Of a stretch of DNA of 64,000 nucleotides, positions 22,023 through 34,827 are shown one piece after another. Numbering within the stretch: the first letter of the stretch is position 1; each line of letters begins with the position of its first letter. The notes under the pieces are model-generated. The model ran no database searches and was not told the DNA's origin. It saw nothing but the letters and a program-made list of their open reading frames with translations. Source of the DNA: Neolentinus lepideus HHB14362 ss-1 (taxonomy: Eukaryota; Basidiomycota; Agaricomycetes; Gloeophyllales; Gloeophyllaceae); the NCBI GenBank assembly GCA_001632425.1, contig KV425618.1, forward strand, positions 110,257 through 174,256. The letters are read 5' to 3'. The position numbers and the translations under genes were made by a program.

Positions 22023-25000
22023 ATGCAAAGTGCAAGACCACATCGTCAAGATACGTTTGACCTAAGGGACCAGATGCTTGCCGAGGACCACGCACAGCAT
22101 GCGCAGGCGCATGCAGATGCTGCTAATTACACTTCAGATGAAGAACACTCGGTCCTGGAAGACGATTCTGACGGGGAGGGAGGAGAGGGGGACTACATTG
22201 ATGATGACGATGCATCTTCTGAGCTCTCGATACCCAACGAGTCTATTGATTTCGATCTCGTGTACGCGTTGCACAGTTTCGCTGCAACCGTGGAGGGACA
22301 AGCAAACGTTGTGAAAGGTGACAGCCTATTTCTAATGGACGACAGTAACAGCTACTGGTGGCTTGTTCGAGTCCTCAAAACCCAAGAAGTTGGATATATA
22401 CCCGCCGAAAACATCGAAACGCCTTTCGAACGCCTGGCTAGGTTGAATAAGCACCGTAATGTCGATGTAAGAGTCTTCCCGCACTACGCGTCACTGTACA
22501 ACTCACCACAAGGGTAACAGTTGTCGTCAGCGACGCAAACTGAGCTACAAGGCGATGTGCACCAACAACGAGATCGTCTGCGGACCAATCTCTCCTCACG
22601 CGCAGGGAATGGTACTCCGTCACCCACACCCGAACGCGGCCATCAACGATCCCGCTCTACCAAGTCTGTCATCTTCCAAGCGTCCTTTCACGTGCACCGC
22701 TACCCACCAGCGGTCTGGGGCGACGAGGACGAGGACGAGGACGACGTGGAATGGGACGATGAACCGTACGAGGACGAAGACCCAGACCTCCTGGACGAAC
22801 CGCGCGAAGATGTGATCATGGAGCCCGACGATGGTATGAGCTGGGAAGACGGTGCAGCGGAGGAAATGCAGCAAGGCCGGGTCAGGATGCAGGCTCAGGC
22901 TGCTCAAGGCCAGCAGACCGCGCTTCAACCCTCCCAACAGCAGCCTCAAACTCAACAGGCTCAACAGCAGGCTGGTCAGATGCAGAGCCAGGGCTCACGT
23001 GAGCGACTCGCAGTGGCGGGAGATAGTGCCCGGGCTGCATCCCCAAGTTCCCCCGGTGCAAAGTCTCTGGACCCGGCTCACGCCACCGATACCGTCAAGC
23101 TAAGCGTTACTCCTCCCATTGTCCGCGATGGAGCCATGGTCGAGCAGCAGATGCAGGCTCAGCAGCTTCAACAGGCGTCGTCTGGCCCATTACTGCCCAG
23201 CGATATTATGCGATACCAGGAGGAGCAGCGAAAGAGGCAGAGAGAGGAGATTGAAGCGCTCGAGGCGGAAGCGCGCAAGAGGGCGAACAAGATGAAAGAA
23301 AAACCCGTTTCTCTGACTCCGGAGTCCCGGTCTAGCGGCGGGGCTAAGCTGCGCAAGGAGAGAGAAGTTGAGGACGAGTCGAAGGAAAAGAAGAAGAAGG
23401 GTGGAATGCTTAGCGGTCTATTTGGGCGAAGGAAAGATAAAGGCAAGGACAAGGGATCTGAGAACGGCTCCGTGGACCTTGGACGATCTTCGGAAGATTT
23501 GAACAGGCCAAGCAATACGCAGCTGTCCGTGAACACCTCCGAACCCGGCGTTATTTCGCCTACCACGGCCGCTGCGAGACAGCAGCAACAGCAGCAAATG
23601 TCAGCCGTCAGAAACTCGACCGATCCGAAACGGCAAAATCAACAGGCGGCATACCAGCAAACGACTTCGCCACCCACAACGCCCCCCCAGCAGCAGAGTT
23701 CACTCGTCTCGCAGCACGCGTCGCAGCTGCGCCAGAGGGACCAGCAGCAACAGGCTCTGTATCAGCAGTATCTCAACCGGTCGCCTTCTTCGCCACCGGA
23801 TTTGCAGCCCTCGTATGGACTGCAGTCAGCTTCAGCGATCATGCCCCATACTGCTTCCTTCAACTCGTCCAGCAGCTCTGTGCCCGGACTTGGCGCTGGC
23901 TTGTCGCCGGAAAGCGCTGCTCGCCGGCCCCGACCTGGTTCTCTCGTACTTTCTCCTACTGCTACTGATGGGCAGGGTGTTCCTGAACTTAGCGTTATCC
24001 GTGTATTTGCCGGCAAGAACCTGCAGACGGAGGCAACTTTCAAGACGGTCTTGTTGAACACTTCTACCACCTCTCTGGATCTCGTTCGCCAGGCTATCCA
24101 GCGCTTCCGCTTACCAGCAGGGGAGGATGCCGATGATTACTATCTTACGATCAAGCAGGTTGAAGGGTCAAGTGCGGTACTTCGTCCACAGGAGAGACCT
24201 TTAGGCGTCTTTGAGAACTTGGTAGAAGCTGCCATGGAGTTGCCAAAAGTCAAGAGGAGCAGTGTGGGAAGTATCAGCTCGGTATCTAGTAATCTCTCCT
24301 TGCACCCCGCCATCAAGAAGCTCTCGATGAATGACTTCACGGATGATTCTGCTGTCAAGTTCTACCTCAACCGACGAAATGTCGAGGGTGAGGAAGGAAG
24401 CACTGGAGGAGAAGAGGGAGACGAGACTCTGATTGCGGAAGCGGATGATTCCGCTATGCAGACTCCTAGGCCTCAATATCTCTCTGTCAACACAACAGGT
24501 GGTCCAAGTGTCGCCCCTGAACGTTTCAGCTCGCCATCCTTCAGATTTACGCTGCAGCTTGTCATTTATCCGGAGGATCTGCCTGATGACATGGTGTTCG
24601 ATTCTCAGACGGAAGCCATTGTATTCAAGAATACTATTCGTGACCGGTCGCAACCTAGTATACCCCCGGGCATATCTATGTCGCAACGACGCAAAATATT
24701 TGCGCTCCCCAAGAACATTACTGTCGCTGAGGTCATTGAGATGGGTCTGGATATGTTTGGCATCGTGGAAGGCGTCGTAGACGGCGGCGACGAGGTAGAA
24801 GACAAGATTTCCAAGCGAAAGAGTTCGTCTAGGGTTCGCTACGGACTGAATGTATCAGTTTCTGGACAAGGTAGGTCTCAGTTTTGGTCATCGCATATGT
24901 CTGCTAACTGGGTTCGTTCCAGAACGCGAGCTATCACCAACTAGCAAGGTGATAGACGCTTATCCTAAGCCACCCACATACCGTACCGTCGATAGGCGTT

Positions 25001-26375
25001 CGAATGACAGCAAGCGGCGCTCCGTTGACTCTGGTATGCTTTTGGGCAATCCCGAAGAAGTTGCAGCAGACGATCCGACCTTCGTTCTTCGACGAGCCGT
25101 AACATATCGTACTTCGTCTTCCCGTCATCGGAACTCTGCGCCATTGGACGAGATAGCTTTGCAGAACCTCCATCGCGAGTCGGCGTCGACATCCAGCGTG
25201 ACATCAGATACTCCTTCAATCAACAACGACGACACGAAGCTACGCCAGCCGTCCAAGCAAGATATTATTGCCGCACAGCGGGCAGCTGTTCGCGCTAATC
25301 AACGGGCCATACTGTCAGCTCAGACGAATTCCGTACGTGGCGTGGATGTTCTTTTGCCTGGAAATGCTATGCTGCGCAGCTCTCGTTACGACGTCGACGA
25401 TAGGATGCGATATTCTTATGTCGATCCTGATGGCGAGACTTACGATATCAGTGACATCGTCGAGCAAGAATGGCGAAGTCAAAGTAATGTCAACACTAGG
25501 AATGATCTCCTCCAAGGTGTACTCGGCCGAAACCAAGAGACGGTCGGAGACCAGCTTGATCGTGTCCTCAGCAGGGTAAAGGAAGGCAAGGGCAATGCAA
25601 GGCAACTTGCTCCGGGTATCAGCCAAGACAGCATGGCCACAACACCTAGCACGTCGAATTCTGAATATTCCTTTGAACAAGCATTGTCCACCGCTCCTGT
25701 TGTCTCGACGTCGAGGTCGGCAACGCCTATAGCTGCGACAGCCCGATCTCCCACACCTACGTCGGCGTCGGCCATCGCCACCCGTGCGTTGTCTCCAGGA
25801 GTTGGATCCGGATCCAGAATGGCTACTCCCGCTACCTATGCGACGGCCAGTGAAGGGACTATCCGATCCAGGAATAACACCCCGATGGTCACGTCCAAGC
25901 CTCCGGACATGCATCAGCGACAAGCCTCGGCAGCCTCTGTTCTTTCAGATACATCGGGGTACAGGACCGCGGCTGGTACACCCGCTGCTGGGCGTTCCAA
26001 ATCATCCTTGTCTCAGGCCCGCGCACAAACTCCGGTGTCGGCGAGGAAGAGAAGACCCGTCATTCCCAAGGATGACTTTGGCGTCTCCGGGATGATGGCT
26101 GTCATAGAGGTCCGCGCGCAGATGTCGGAGCCAGAACCAAAATCTCCAACGGCGGTGGATCCTATTGATGAAATGCTGTTTGGGAAGCCGTTGGATGTTG
26201 ACGGGCTGCACCCGCAGATCAGAGAGATATACAGGGAATCCTTCAAGCAGTTAGAGGAAATGGATCAGGTTAGTTCTCTCGTATTTACTATCCCGGTGTG
26301 TTGGCTCAGTATTTACTTCCTTAGGTCCTGGATGAATTGCTCCGTAGCACGCATCCCGCGATTGCCACGTTTTGA
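22023..26375 (+). CDS. Large SH3 and Ras-association domain protein, Tea4/Bud14-like polarity factor
   Basis: Four exons (22023-22466, 22521-24870, 24923-26268, 26325-26375) give 1396 residues with all junctions in frame. An acidic N-terminus (VLEDDSDGEGGEGDY) precedes an SH3 domain at about residues 79-138: ALHSFAAT, GDSLFLMDDSNSYWWLVR, GYIPAENIE. A long disordered region follows, with a Glu/Asp run, Gln-rich tracts and a basic coiled segment (EEQRKRQREEIEALEAEARK). A ubiquitin-like Ras-association region lies at about residues 640-740 (LSVIRVFAGKNLQTEATFKT, LDLVRQAIQRFRLP). The C-terminal region is Ser/Thr-rich and ends in a conserved-looking helix (IREIYRESFKQLEEMDQVLD). An SH3 flanked by acidic sequence resembles fungal Tea4/Bud14, which place formin and PP1 at cell tips. 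The specific orthology is inference. Confidence 0.75.
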
Positions 26376-27049
26376 GTAGCGGAGGCATTTGTATTTCAGT
26401 AACGTCTCTATTGGCTTTCTTGTGTTTCACATCTTCGGTATAGTACGACGTGAAGGATTATATTTAAATGAGTTGTATTGATTGCATCTATTGTTTTCTA
26501 CGTGATTCATCAATGCGTTCTTCGCAGATCGATGTTTTGTTCAACATATAATAAGATCCTTTGTTATTCAAGAAACAACCTAGGTCTTATCACTTAGTCC
26601 CATAAGAAGTGATACCCTACTAGCCCTTCGTCAGAGTCTAGTAATGATGAGAAGGCGAACAATTTGCGTTCATATTGGCCTTGTGCATTAATGTGGCCAA
26701 CGCGATTCGCAAAGCTTCCGAGCACAGCCACCATCACCTAGATGAGATCTCATCTTGCAAATCATTGTCCACTCGATCGTTACTGTGCCAGCGACGACGC
26801 TGTATTCTCAGCTCAGCACGACGCGTCGTGGCTACGAGATGTCACAACAGCATTTATTCGCGGAATATGAACACAAGGACACGGAAGAGACAGTCTTTGG
26901 TATTTTCAAATTGTCATTAGTTCGTGCTCGCGCATCCAGTTTCGCGCAAGTACTGCACCCCAGATAGCAGCTCCATGTCGCAGGTCTGGGCGATTCAATA
27001 ACTCCAGGCTCTAAATAAGTCACCTCATGACATGAAGGAGGCGCACACC
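26376..27049. other. Intergenic stretch, no gene seen
   Basis: 3' flank of the SH3/RA gene, A/T-rich to about 26640, then mixed sequence up to the left edge of the duplicated segment. Nothing supported. Confidence 0.4.
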
Positions 27050-27190
27050 GCATCCCAGACATGGTGGCTAACACTGTCAGTCGGGGGAGCCGCGATCAGC
27101 TATGCTGGCTGACTGCATCGATATCCAGAGAAGTAAAAAATCCCAGGTATTTGCGCTCAGACCGCCATCATATCTTGTTCTTCGTTGAAA

Positions 27191-28726
27191 ATGTACGCCC
27201 CCACTACCACTACCAGTATCGCTGTCGACGGCTCCTCCGCTCCCCGAGAGCCCGAAGGTGTTAATACCGGAGTTGCCATCTTCATGGGGATCCTTTTTAT
27301 GACCCTCGTCATTACCTTTTTCTCCAAGTATTGGACTACTTGCTTCCCGAGTTATGATATTCAGTCCCGTCAAACGGCTCGTGCTCATCGCGTGTATCGC
27401 GTACAGGCACTCTCCAAGGGCAAGGCATTGGTACGTCCATGGACACAGTCATAGCATTCCTCCGTCGCTGACAGAAATATCAGCTTGTGGGGGGGAAATC
27501 AGAAGAAACAGGAATATGGATGAATAAATTGTCCTCTGTGTTCAGTCGCGTGATCCGAAAGGTACGTCGCACGGATTTGAATCAATCACGGCTGAACCAA
27601 CTCACTGATCGGTATCTGTAGAGCCCCTCTGATGCTGCCGTCAAGAATGAAGTATTGGTACGTTCATGATGTGACTGTAGCATAACTCGATAGCTGATAC
27701 CAAGCCATCCTCCAGGAAGTCGAGACAGAAAACCGCCGGACCTGGAAAGAGAGGTGGTCATTGGCCTGCACTTGGCTCGCACAAAGCGTGCGCCACATGA
27801 CTTTCCCGTCTAAGTCCACTTGCTGAACTGCAATATAGAATCTTGCAATTCGTTGCTTCTTAGCCGGTGTTGAGAACTGCGTTCTCCGTGCCCTGCGGAT
27901 CCGACCCACAGTGACCCTGACTCTCCCCTCAGGCGCCGCCATACTGCCACTGCCCTCTACCGTCATGAGCGTCGACCATGACGTGATGTCGGAGATCGCA
28001 CCGCAGGACCCTAGGAGGCTGACGGGCATGTCGTGGATCGATCGGTTGTGGGCACATCAGGAGGAGGCCGACGAGCAGGTGGAGGCAGAGATGGAGAGTA
28101 ACGGAGAGTCAGATAATGAAGTGGGTGGTGAAGCTTCGACGTTGTTCATAGGATCTTTTCTTCCTCACGTCGACTTCGTCTCCCAATGGGTAATCGGCGC
28201 CACCAGCATTGCTCATTCTGCCCGCAAGTCTGTCTTGGGAGGTGATGTCGTCCTTCCTGCTGCAGTGCTGCCGACCATCGCAAAGGAAGAGGAGGAGGGA
28301 GAAGCGGCTTCTGCTATGCCAGATACTCTTCCCGACACCTCCATCACCACCTTTGACGACGACAAGACCCGCATCGGCGATCACAGCTTCTTGGAAGAAG
28401 CGGACATCACTGCGGAGCTCACTATGACCGAAGGTCGCTGCCCCTCTGCCAAGGACGAAAGGAAGGTACTTCCAAGCGTTTCCAGCGCCGACATCACCGA
28501 CATACTATTACACTACACCGCGCCCAACTCTTTCGCTCTCAACACGTCCCTCGAAAAGGACGCCGTCCTGTTTACCCCGCGCCCTCACGATCTCCTTCAG
28601 GTTGAGATTGAAGAGAAAGTCGCGTGCCATGACATTCCTCAGATCTTCGTCGGGAGGCGCAACTTGTTCACCCCGATGATGTCTTCTCCCACCGACAGGA
28701 TGCCACGTCAGGAGGACTGGATCTAG
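27191..28726 (+). CDS. Single-pass membrane protein with acidic tail, paralogue A
   Basis: Unknown family. Five exons (27191-27430, 27484-27561, 27622-27657, 27716-27787, 27839-28726), all in phase 0, give 437 residues. Residues about 22-45 form one hydrophobic helix (GVAIFMGILFMTLVITFF). A Cys/aromatic SKYWTTCFPSYD follows, then a basic stretch and a second weakly hydrophobic segment near residue 160 (NLAIRCFLAGVENCVLRALR). The long acidic part includes SEIAPQDPRRL and DDDKTRIGDHSFLEEADI. The C-terminus is PQIFVGRRNLF, then RQEDWI. The short N-terminus rich in Thr/Ser before the helix suggests a type III/I single-span protein with a large cytosolic tail. The paralogue at 47606-46119 keeps the helix, APQDPRRLT, the DHSFLEE box and the QEDWI end, which marks the constrained parts. 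Confidence 0.75.
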
Positions 28727-29169
28727 AGAAGTGACAAGAAGAGAAGAAGAGAAAGAATTGAAGAAAATGGGAACCGGAAAAAAAAGAAGAAAAGCGACAA
28801 CCATACATCAAGTCTCGTATCGCATCGTATCAAGTTTCTATACCTGTCAGCCGCGTTCGTCTTCAAAGTTTTCTTTTGTTGGGCTTTTGGGAGCATCGGG
28901 TTAATCTTGTTATTGTGCGCTCGTTTCGAAGGTCGTCTATCCATAGCAGTCAGCATCCATTGTCTACCTCAATCTGCAAGCTTTTCGTATAACCAACCGG
29001 CCTACCTACCGTCTGTCCACTACCCCTCTTTCCAACTACGCTCAAGTGAAAAGGCGGATAAGGCCATGATCTCATCCGACAGCGCTCTTACCTGAAGCTG
29101 TTCCGGTCTTCGTAAGTCTCTTTTCCTTCTCCTACGCTGTCTCCCGCTTACCTCCTACATGTAGGCCTA

Positions 29170-29473
29170 CGTTTACAATCGCGTCCCACCAAAGAGTGAC
29201 TCCACTCCCACACTACGACGCTACGTGGTGGTACGAGAGATGGCGGGTCACCCCTCTCGCACTGATGTTGATCCATCCCCACGCCCGTGGCTTTCCAAAG
29301 AGCCGTGACCTCTTGGGAAACTGCATAGCTTGACGGGCGACGCCCCTGATAGTTTGTACCCCAACCAGCGGCAAATGCGCAGTTCCTCGCCTTTGGCCCT
29401 CTATCGCGGTGGGACTAGCCCAGCTCCTGAAGTGCCGACGCTCGAGGTTACCGTGGGTGACAAGACATTCTGA
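29170..29473 (+). pseudogene. Decayed copy of the second small gene of the duplicated segment
   Basis: Counterpart of the gene at 45626-45300. It keeps WYERWRVTPL, DPSPRPWLSKEP, HSLTGDAPDSLYPNQ and an end in VTVGDKTF. Relative to the other copy it has a 7-nt length difference that shifts frame near 29265 and a TGA (29306-29308) where the other copy has Trp (KQPWPFG). Product family unknown. Confidence 0.6.
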
Positions 29474-30752
29474 GTGAAGAGTTTGTACGCCGTGTCTTTA
29501 TTCGGGTGGGCGGCAGGTCTGGGCGACGATTCATGGAGATATTGGGTCAGCGCGGTTGGCGGAGGATCATGGTTATGCTAAGTGGAGTTTGGCACGAATG
29601 AGCGGTGGCAAGTTAATCATCTCTTGCCTGGCACATTAAAGAGAGGTACTTCGTCGACCTTTAAAATCCGACACTCACTTCATCATCCCTCTCGGGTGCG
29701 TTATATTGGACGGAGTATGCGCAAAGTCGGAAAAGTCACATTCGCTGGAGAGTTAAGTATGGCACTCCCCGGCTTATATTGGACTCCAGTTCTCGATAGG
29801 CTTTCGCACAATAACAGTACTAGTTGTTTCGATGTCGGACAGTTGTGTTTCATCCGGGCACCTATGTGTCTTGTAGTTGTTTTGTCTTTCATAGTTCACT
29901 GAATCAATCGAAGCATCTGCGACTCAGCCAGCGGCCAGTCAGGGCAATAGCGTGTTCGAAGTCTTGATAGAGAAGGCGACCTTAAGATGGGCTCGGAGGA
30001 GATTTAGCTGATGCCAGATTTTGCTCTTCGACCTGCGTTGCTTCATCTTGTCTTCGCCACATAGTTAGAAAGAGATGGCCGGGAAACCGGAGGAGGCCGG
30101 CCCGAACCCCCCTCAAACCGTCGATTTCTCGAATCTGCGTTAACAGAAGGCGAAATGGAATGCTTTCCTAGGTTAGTGGATGACTTGGCTTTCGATGTTT
30201 TCTACACTCACCGACCTTCATGCTAGGGTATGAGGATAATTATATACAGAACTTCATCTATGGCGACTTAAGAGGGCATTCTTCGTGCTCTCTTTAAACG
30301 CCGTACTGGCCCCCGTGTAATGAGGGCATGGGACATTAGGGTTCTAATCCAGTCTTCACCGGGCGGATATATCATCGTGGTGGGGAGGACACAACCCGCA
30401 GGGGGTATAAACCGCCTGTCTTATCCTGTAGGTGGATATCTCGGGCTGAAAACCCCGCGGATATCAGTGACCAAAATGGCCACTTTAGGATCGGGTATCG
30501 ATACGCATATTGCCACGGTCCTCGCACAGCGAAGGGGGTCTATTCGTTCTCATCGCATCCTACTCATTGACTAGAGTAAGGAGGGTTGACTAAAGGTCGA
30601 TTTGATATCCGAATTCCGGGCGCCCTTCAGCATGCCGTAACGCAAGTGCCCTCGTGTCATGCGAACTGAACGCAGCTATATAAGCTTCGTACTGTGGGCA
30701 TCACTCGACATCACGCGCAATACCCATATTGTCGAACGCGCTAACATCTGTT
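29474..30752. other. Intergenic stretch upstream of the A-T-R gene
   Basis: About 1.3 kb; only short frames without motifs. The last 80 bases carry a TATA-like site and the presumed promoter of the adenylation-reductase gene. Confidence 0.4.
30677..30684 (+). promoter_or_regulatory. TATA-like box of the A-T-R gene
   Basis: TATATAAG, 76 bp upstream of the ATG at 30753. Confidence 0.5.
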
Positions 30753-33700
30753 ATGGCTTCATCTCTATCTCAGTGGACTCTTCCTCCGTCGGACGGCTCT
30801 ATTGCCTTTGCGGAACTTGTCGACTTCCGTCTCCAACATAATTCTGACCACACCTACGCAGTCTTCCCTTCAGATGACCCTGATGGCGAGCCTACGCACA
30901 TCACTCACTTGGAATGGTGTCGGGCCATCCATCGCGTCGCTCATGTACTACGCCCCAAACCTGACATGGCGAAGCGGGAAGTGGTAGGCATCATCGTCAA
31001 CTGTGACACCTTGATGTACTCTACCACTATAATGGCCTTAATAAGGGCCGGTCTCATAGTGCGTTTCTCCACTCGATGATCCGCATATGACCGGCATTCA
31101 CAATGCCCGTATCGTAGCCTTATCCTATGTCTAACCGTAATTCGTCGGCTGCAATCTGCCACATGCTGCAGAAGACGTCTTGCCACCGCCTGATCGCGAC
31201 CTCAGCCTCACTCGACTCACTTATCTCTGGAATTAAGACTGAATTATTGGCCATAGATTACGAGCTGCAGATCGATGAACTTCCCTCGCTCTACGATGGT
31301 TTCCCACATCTTGGCCACGAAACCCCTCGCGATGCCTTCATGCCCTATCCTACTAGGGCAAACTGTAAACCTGACGACATCGTTCTGTATATACATTCTT
31401 CTGGCTCTACTGGACTCCCGAAGTCAATCCCCTATTCCAACAAGATTTTGTTGAGCTGGTACGGCGGATGTGAGTACCAGATCATGCTAGTATTAGTGCA
31501 GAAATTGTGGCTAAAAATATGCCGTGTGCTTAGCTGTAGGAACAGCTATGCACAAGTATCCCAAGCAATTGAGATTTGGCGCATTGCCTCTGCCAGCCTT
31601 CCACCTGATGGGCATGGCTGTCCAAATATTTGCGGCATTGATTGCCGGTACAAGTGTTGCTCTGTTTGAGCCAAAGTACCCTGCTCCTCCGATCGTTCCT
31701 GGTCCGGGCAATACATTAGAAGGATTAAAGCAAACAAATGTCAATGCTGTCATCTGCGTGCCAACATTCCTAGAGGTGCCGTCCATGACAAACTTCCCAC
31801 ACGCGGTTACACTAATAATCTGACTACAATAAACAGATATGGTCGGAATCTGAAGAAGCTCTTGCTTTCTTAGCAAAGATGGAAATCGTGGTGAGCCTTG
31901 AGTTGACCGATACGTTCCGTCTGTAGAAGCCCATCATGCATGATCAGATGTTCGGTGGTGGCCCTTTGTCGCGCCAGATAGGAAACAAGCTTATATCAAG
32001 AGGTGTTCCTCTTCAGTCCGGGTACGGAGGCACTGAATTTGGCAGTGTTACGTACTTTGTTTCAACGAAAGGTTTGGTCGATCCTATGGAATGGGAGTAT
32101 TTGGCCTTCGATCCGGAAATTCCAATTCGTATGGCTCCACAGGACGAAGGAAAATACGAGCTACAGGTGTTGGTATGCAACGCATTTGTTACCTTACCCC
32201 TCATTGGTTTTCAGGCTCACATGCATTTTGGGGGACAGCACAGCGAAGGCCATCCTTTGCTGATCCATAATCTCCCAGATGTCCCCGGCTACGCCACTTC
32301 GGACCTTTTCGAAAAGCATCCTACGAAGGAGGGGCTTTGGAAGATGTACGTACCGTCTGGTTGGAGAGGAACTCCGAATAATGAATCACTGATATCGAAT
32401 CTTCAGTATCGGACGAGTTGACGACGTTCTAATTCTTGCTTCTGGTAAGCACCATACCAAACTCCGTATGGGTGTTTTGATGGACTGTGGACGTAGGGGA
32501 GAAGACTGTACCTGCTCCTATCGAAGGGAAGATACTAACGTCGTCTCTCGTATCGGGAGCTATGATGTTTGGTCGTGGCCACAACGAAGTCGGTATCCTG
32601 ATCGAGCCGAGACGCGAACATGCCATCAACCCAGTCGATGAGGTAACTCTGGCTGAGTTCCGCAACTTGCTATGGTTAGTATTGATAAAGCTTAGCCACA
32701 ACGGTGCTCATATCCTCTTTCAGGCCCATCATCGAAGAGGCTAACGAAGGAGCCCCGACCTTCAGTCGTATATTCAAGGAGATGATTCTCGTCACGTCAC
32801 CCGACAAGCCTATGCGTCGGACGCCTAAAGGGACTGTCGTCAGGAACGCGACGACGGCCGATTATGCCAAGGAGATTGATGAGCTGTTCGTGAATGTGTT
32901 ACGTCATTTTTACACCCTAATGTTCTCTGCAGCTATGAGAGGGTCGAGTCAAGCCGGGGTTCTGATGTGGATCCTCCAAAAAGCTGGGAGCGAGCCGACC
33001 TGGAAGAATGGCTTATGTCACAAGCCCAGGACATCAATGAGACGAATCAAGGGAAAGGGAAGAAGCTTGACCCTGATGTTGACCTCTTTGCTCAAGGTTT
33101 TGACAGGTGAGTCTCGCTGAGGTTGTGCTTTCCATGGCCCGTAGGCTGAACTTCTTGGATTAGCCTAAGTGCCACCTTCCTTCGGAACCGGATCATCGGC
33201 GCGCTGAGGTCGTCTGCGGACCATGCAGCTAAAGTTGCGGCCGCGAGTGTGTCGCAGAACTTCGTCTTCGCTAATAACACTATCTGCGCACTAGCTACGG
33301 GTATTCGCAATCTCATATCGCCCGTGGTGAATGTGTTGGAGCATTCCCACGCTGCGGTCATGGAGGAATTGATCGCGAAGTACTCTGCGGACATGCCCGC
33401 CGCGGGTTCGGCCCGTCCGCTCCCAGCGAAGTCGACCGTGCTTATCACAGGCACTACGGGTGGTCTGGGGTCGTACATGTTGTGGATGTTACTCGGCGAT
33501 GAGAAAGTCGAGCGTGTATATGCCTTCAACCGGAAGTCGTCTCGGGCGACGCTCGCTGAGAGGCAGAAAGTAGCCTTCAAAGAGCGAGGCTTGCCGGCTA
33601 ATATTCTGGAGTCACGCAAGCTTGTCTTGGTGGAGGGTGAGGAGTCAAACAATCAGCTCGGTCTCGCAAGTGCTCTTTATGAGGAGGTCCGTTGAAAATC

Positions 33701-34827
33701 AGAGAGTTCGTTTCTTCAGCCATTCCTAACAGTAAATGCCAGCTACGAACCACTTGCACGCAAATCGTTCACAACGCCTGGAGGCTCGACTTCAATCTCT
33801 CGGTTTCATCGTTCGAGCCGAATATCAAAGGCGTGCGCAATCTCATCGATCTCGGGCTAACATCCCCCTACGGCGTGAACTTTCGCTTCATCTTCACTTC
33901 GTCCGTTGGCGTTTCCCAAGGGTGGAATCGAGAGAAGGGCGAGTTCCCGGAAGAATCAAATCTACCTGCGGACGTGGCTGTTGGGGCAGGCTATGGCGAG
34001 AGCAAATTCGTTTCGGAGCAGGTAATATGCATTGATACATTCTCCAGACATTCTCAGTCTAACTTGCGATCCAGCTGCTCGTAAAGGCAGCGGAACGCGG
34101 GATGCAGACGTCGTCTCTGAGGATCGGGCAGGTTGCTGGTGGCAAACCAGATGGTTCTTGGGCTACGACAGACTGGGTGCCTATTCTCGTCAAATCTAGC
34201 AGATCCCTTGGCTATCTGCCGGACGCACAAGGCGTAAGCCCACTCATAATCTACTTTCTTGCTCTCGCTCAATCTGTGCGACGTCCAGGTCGCGACGTGG
34301 ATGACCTCGGAAGTGGTCGCTCGAACCGTTCTCGACACTGTATTTGCGAAGGGACATCCACCCTCTGCTCTCAATGTCCTTCACCCGCGTCCTGTACCGT
34401 GGACAGGCCTTATGGAAGGTGTCCAAGCAGCCCTCGTCAAGATTGTTGACCACGGTCAGAGGAAACCATTGCCCCTCGTGCCGTTCAAGCAGTGGATAAC
34501 ACTGCTGGAGAAGAAGGCTGTGGGTGCCACAGAGAGCGATATGGAGGCCACCGTGAGCAATCTTGATTCCACCGGGACCTTCGCTTCTCTGACGGGATAT
34601 CCATGCAGCCGGCTATCAAACTGCTGCCGCTCTTCCAGAGCATGGCTCAGGCGGACGTAGCGATCCGCACTTCTGGAAAGACCGATACGGAGGCTGGGGG
34701 CATGCCTCGGTTTGCCTCACAGAAAGCTCAAGCTGTCAGTCCGGCGCTGCGGGATGCGCCACAGCTTAGTGTTGAGGACGCGGAAAGGTGGATCGTGTAC
34801 TGGCACAGGAAGAGGTTCTTTACGTAG
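30753..34827 (+). CDS. NRPS-like adenylate-forming reductase (A-T-R)
   Basis: Activates a carboxylic acid with ATP, loads it on a phosphopantetheine arm and releases it by NAD(P)H reduction as aldehyde or alcohol. Fifteen exons (30753-31058, 31118-31469, 31534-31775, 31837-31890, 31927-32172, 32215-32345, 32407-32444, 32497-32674, 32724-32885, 32933-33106, 33164-33686, 33743-34021, 34075-34233, 34289-34552, 34609-34827) give 1108 residues with no broken junction. The adenylation domain has YIHSSGSTGLPKS near residue 195, FGGGPLSRQI, QSGYGGTEFG and IIGRVDDVLILASGEKT. The carrier domain has DLFAQGFDSLSA, with the modified Ser near 628. The reductase domain has VLITGTTGGLGSYM near 722, IVHNAWRLDFN, FTSSVGVSQGW and the catalytic YGESK near 888. 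It resembles basidiomycete aryl/amino acid reductases. The substrate cannot be read from sequence alone. A P450 relic lies 1.2 kb downstream. Confidence 0.92.

Larger units (their letters stand above)
27050..29475 (+). repeat. Inverted segmental duplication, copy A
   Basis: Similar over its length to the reverse complement of about 45297-47740. Shared landmarks in order are: a promoter block (GCTAACACTGTCAG, GCTGGCTGACTGC, AAATCCCAG), the TM-protein gene, a spacer with CATCAAGTTTCTAT and TTGTTGGGCTTTTGGGAGC, and a second small gene ending near 29473. Similarity is clear by eye but far from identical, so the duplication is not recent. Confidence 0.85.

Noticed and set aside
22620..25923. Several antisense frames over 100 codons inside the SH3/RA gene
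   Set aside because: They are shadows of a repetitive, codon-biased coding sequence; the sense frame carries the domains.
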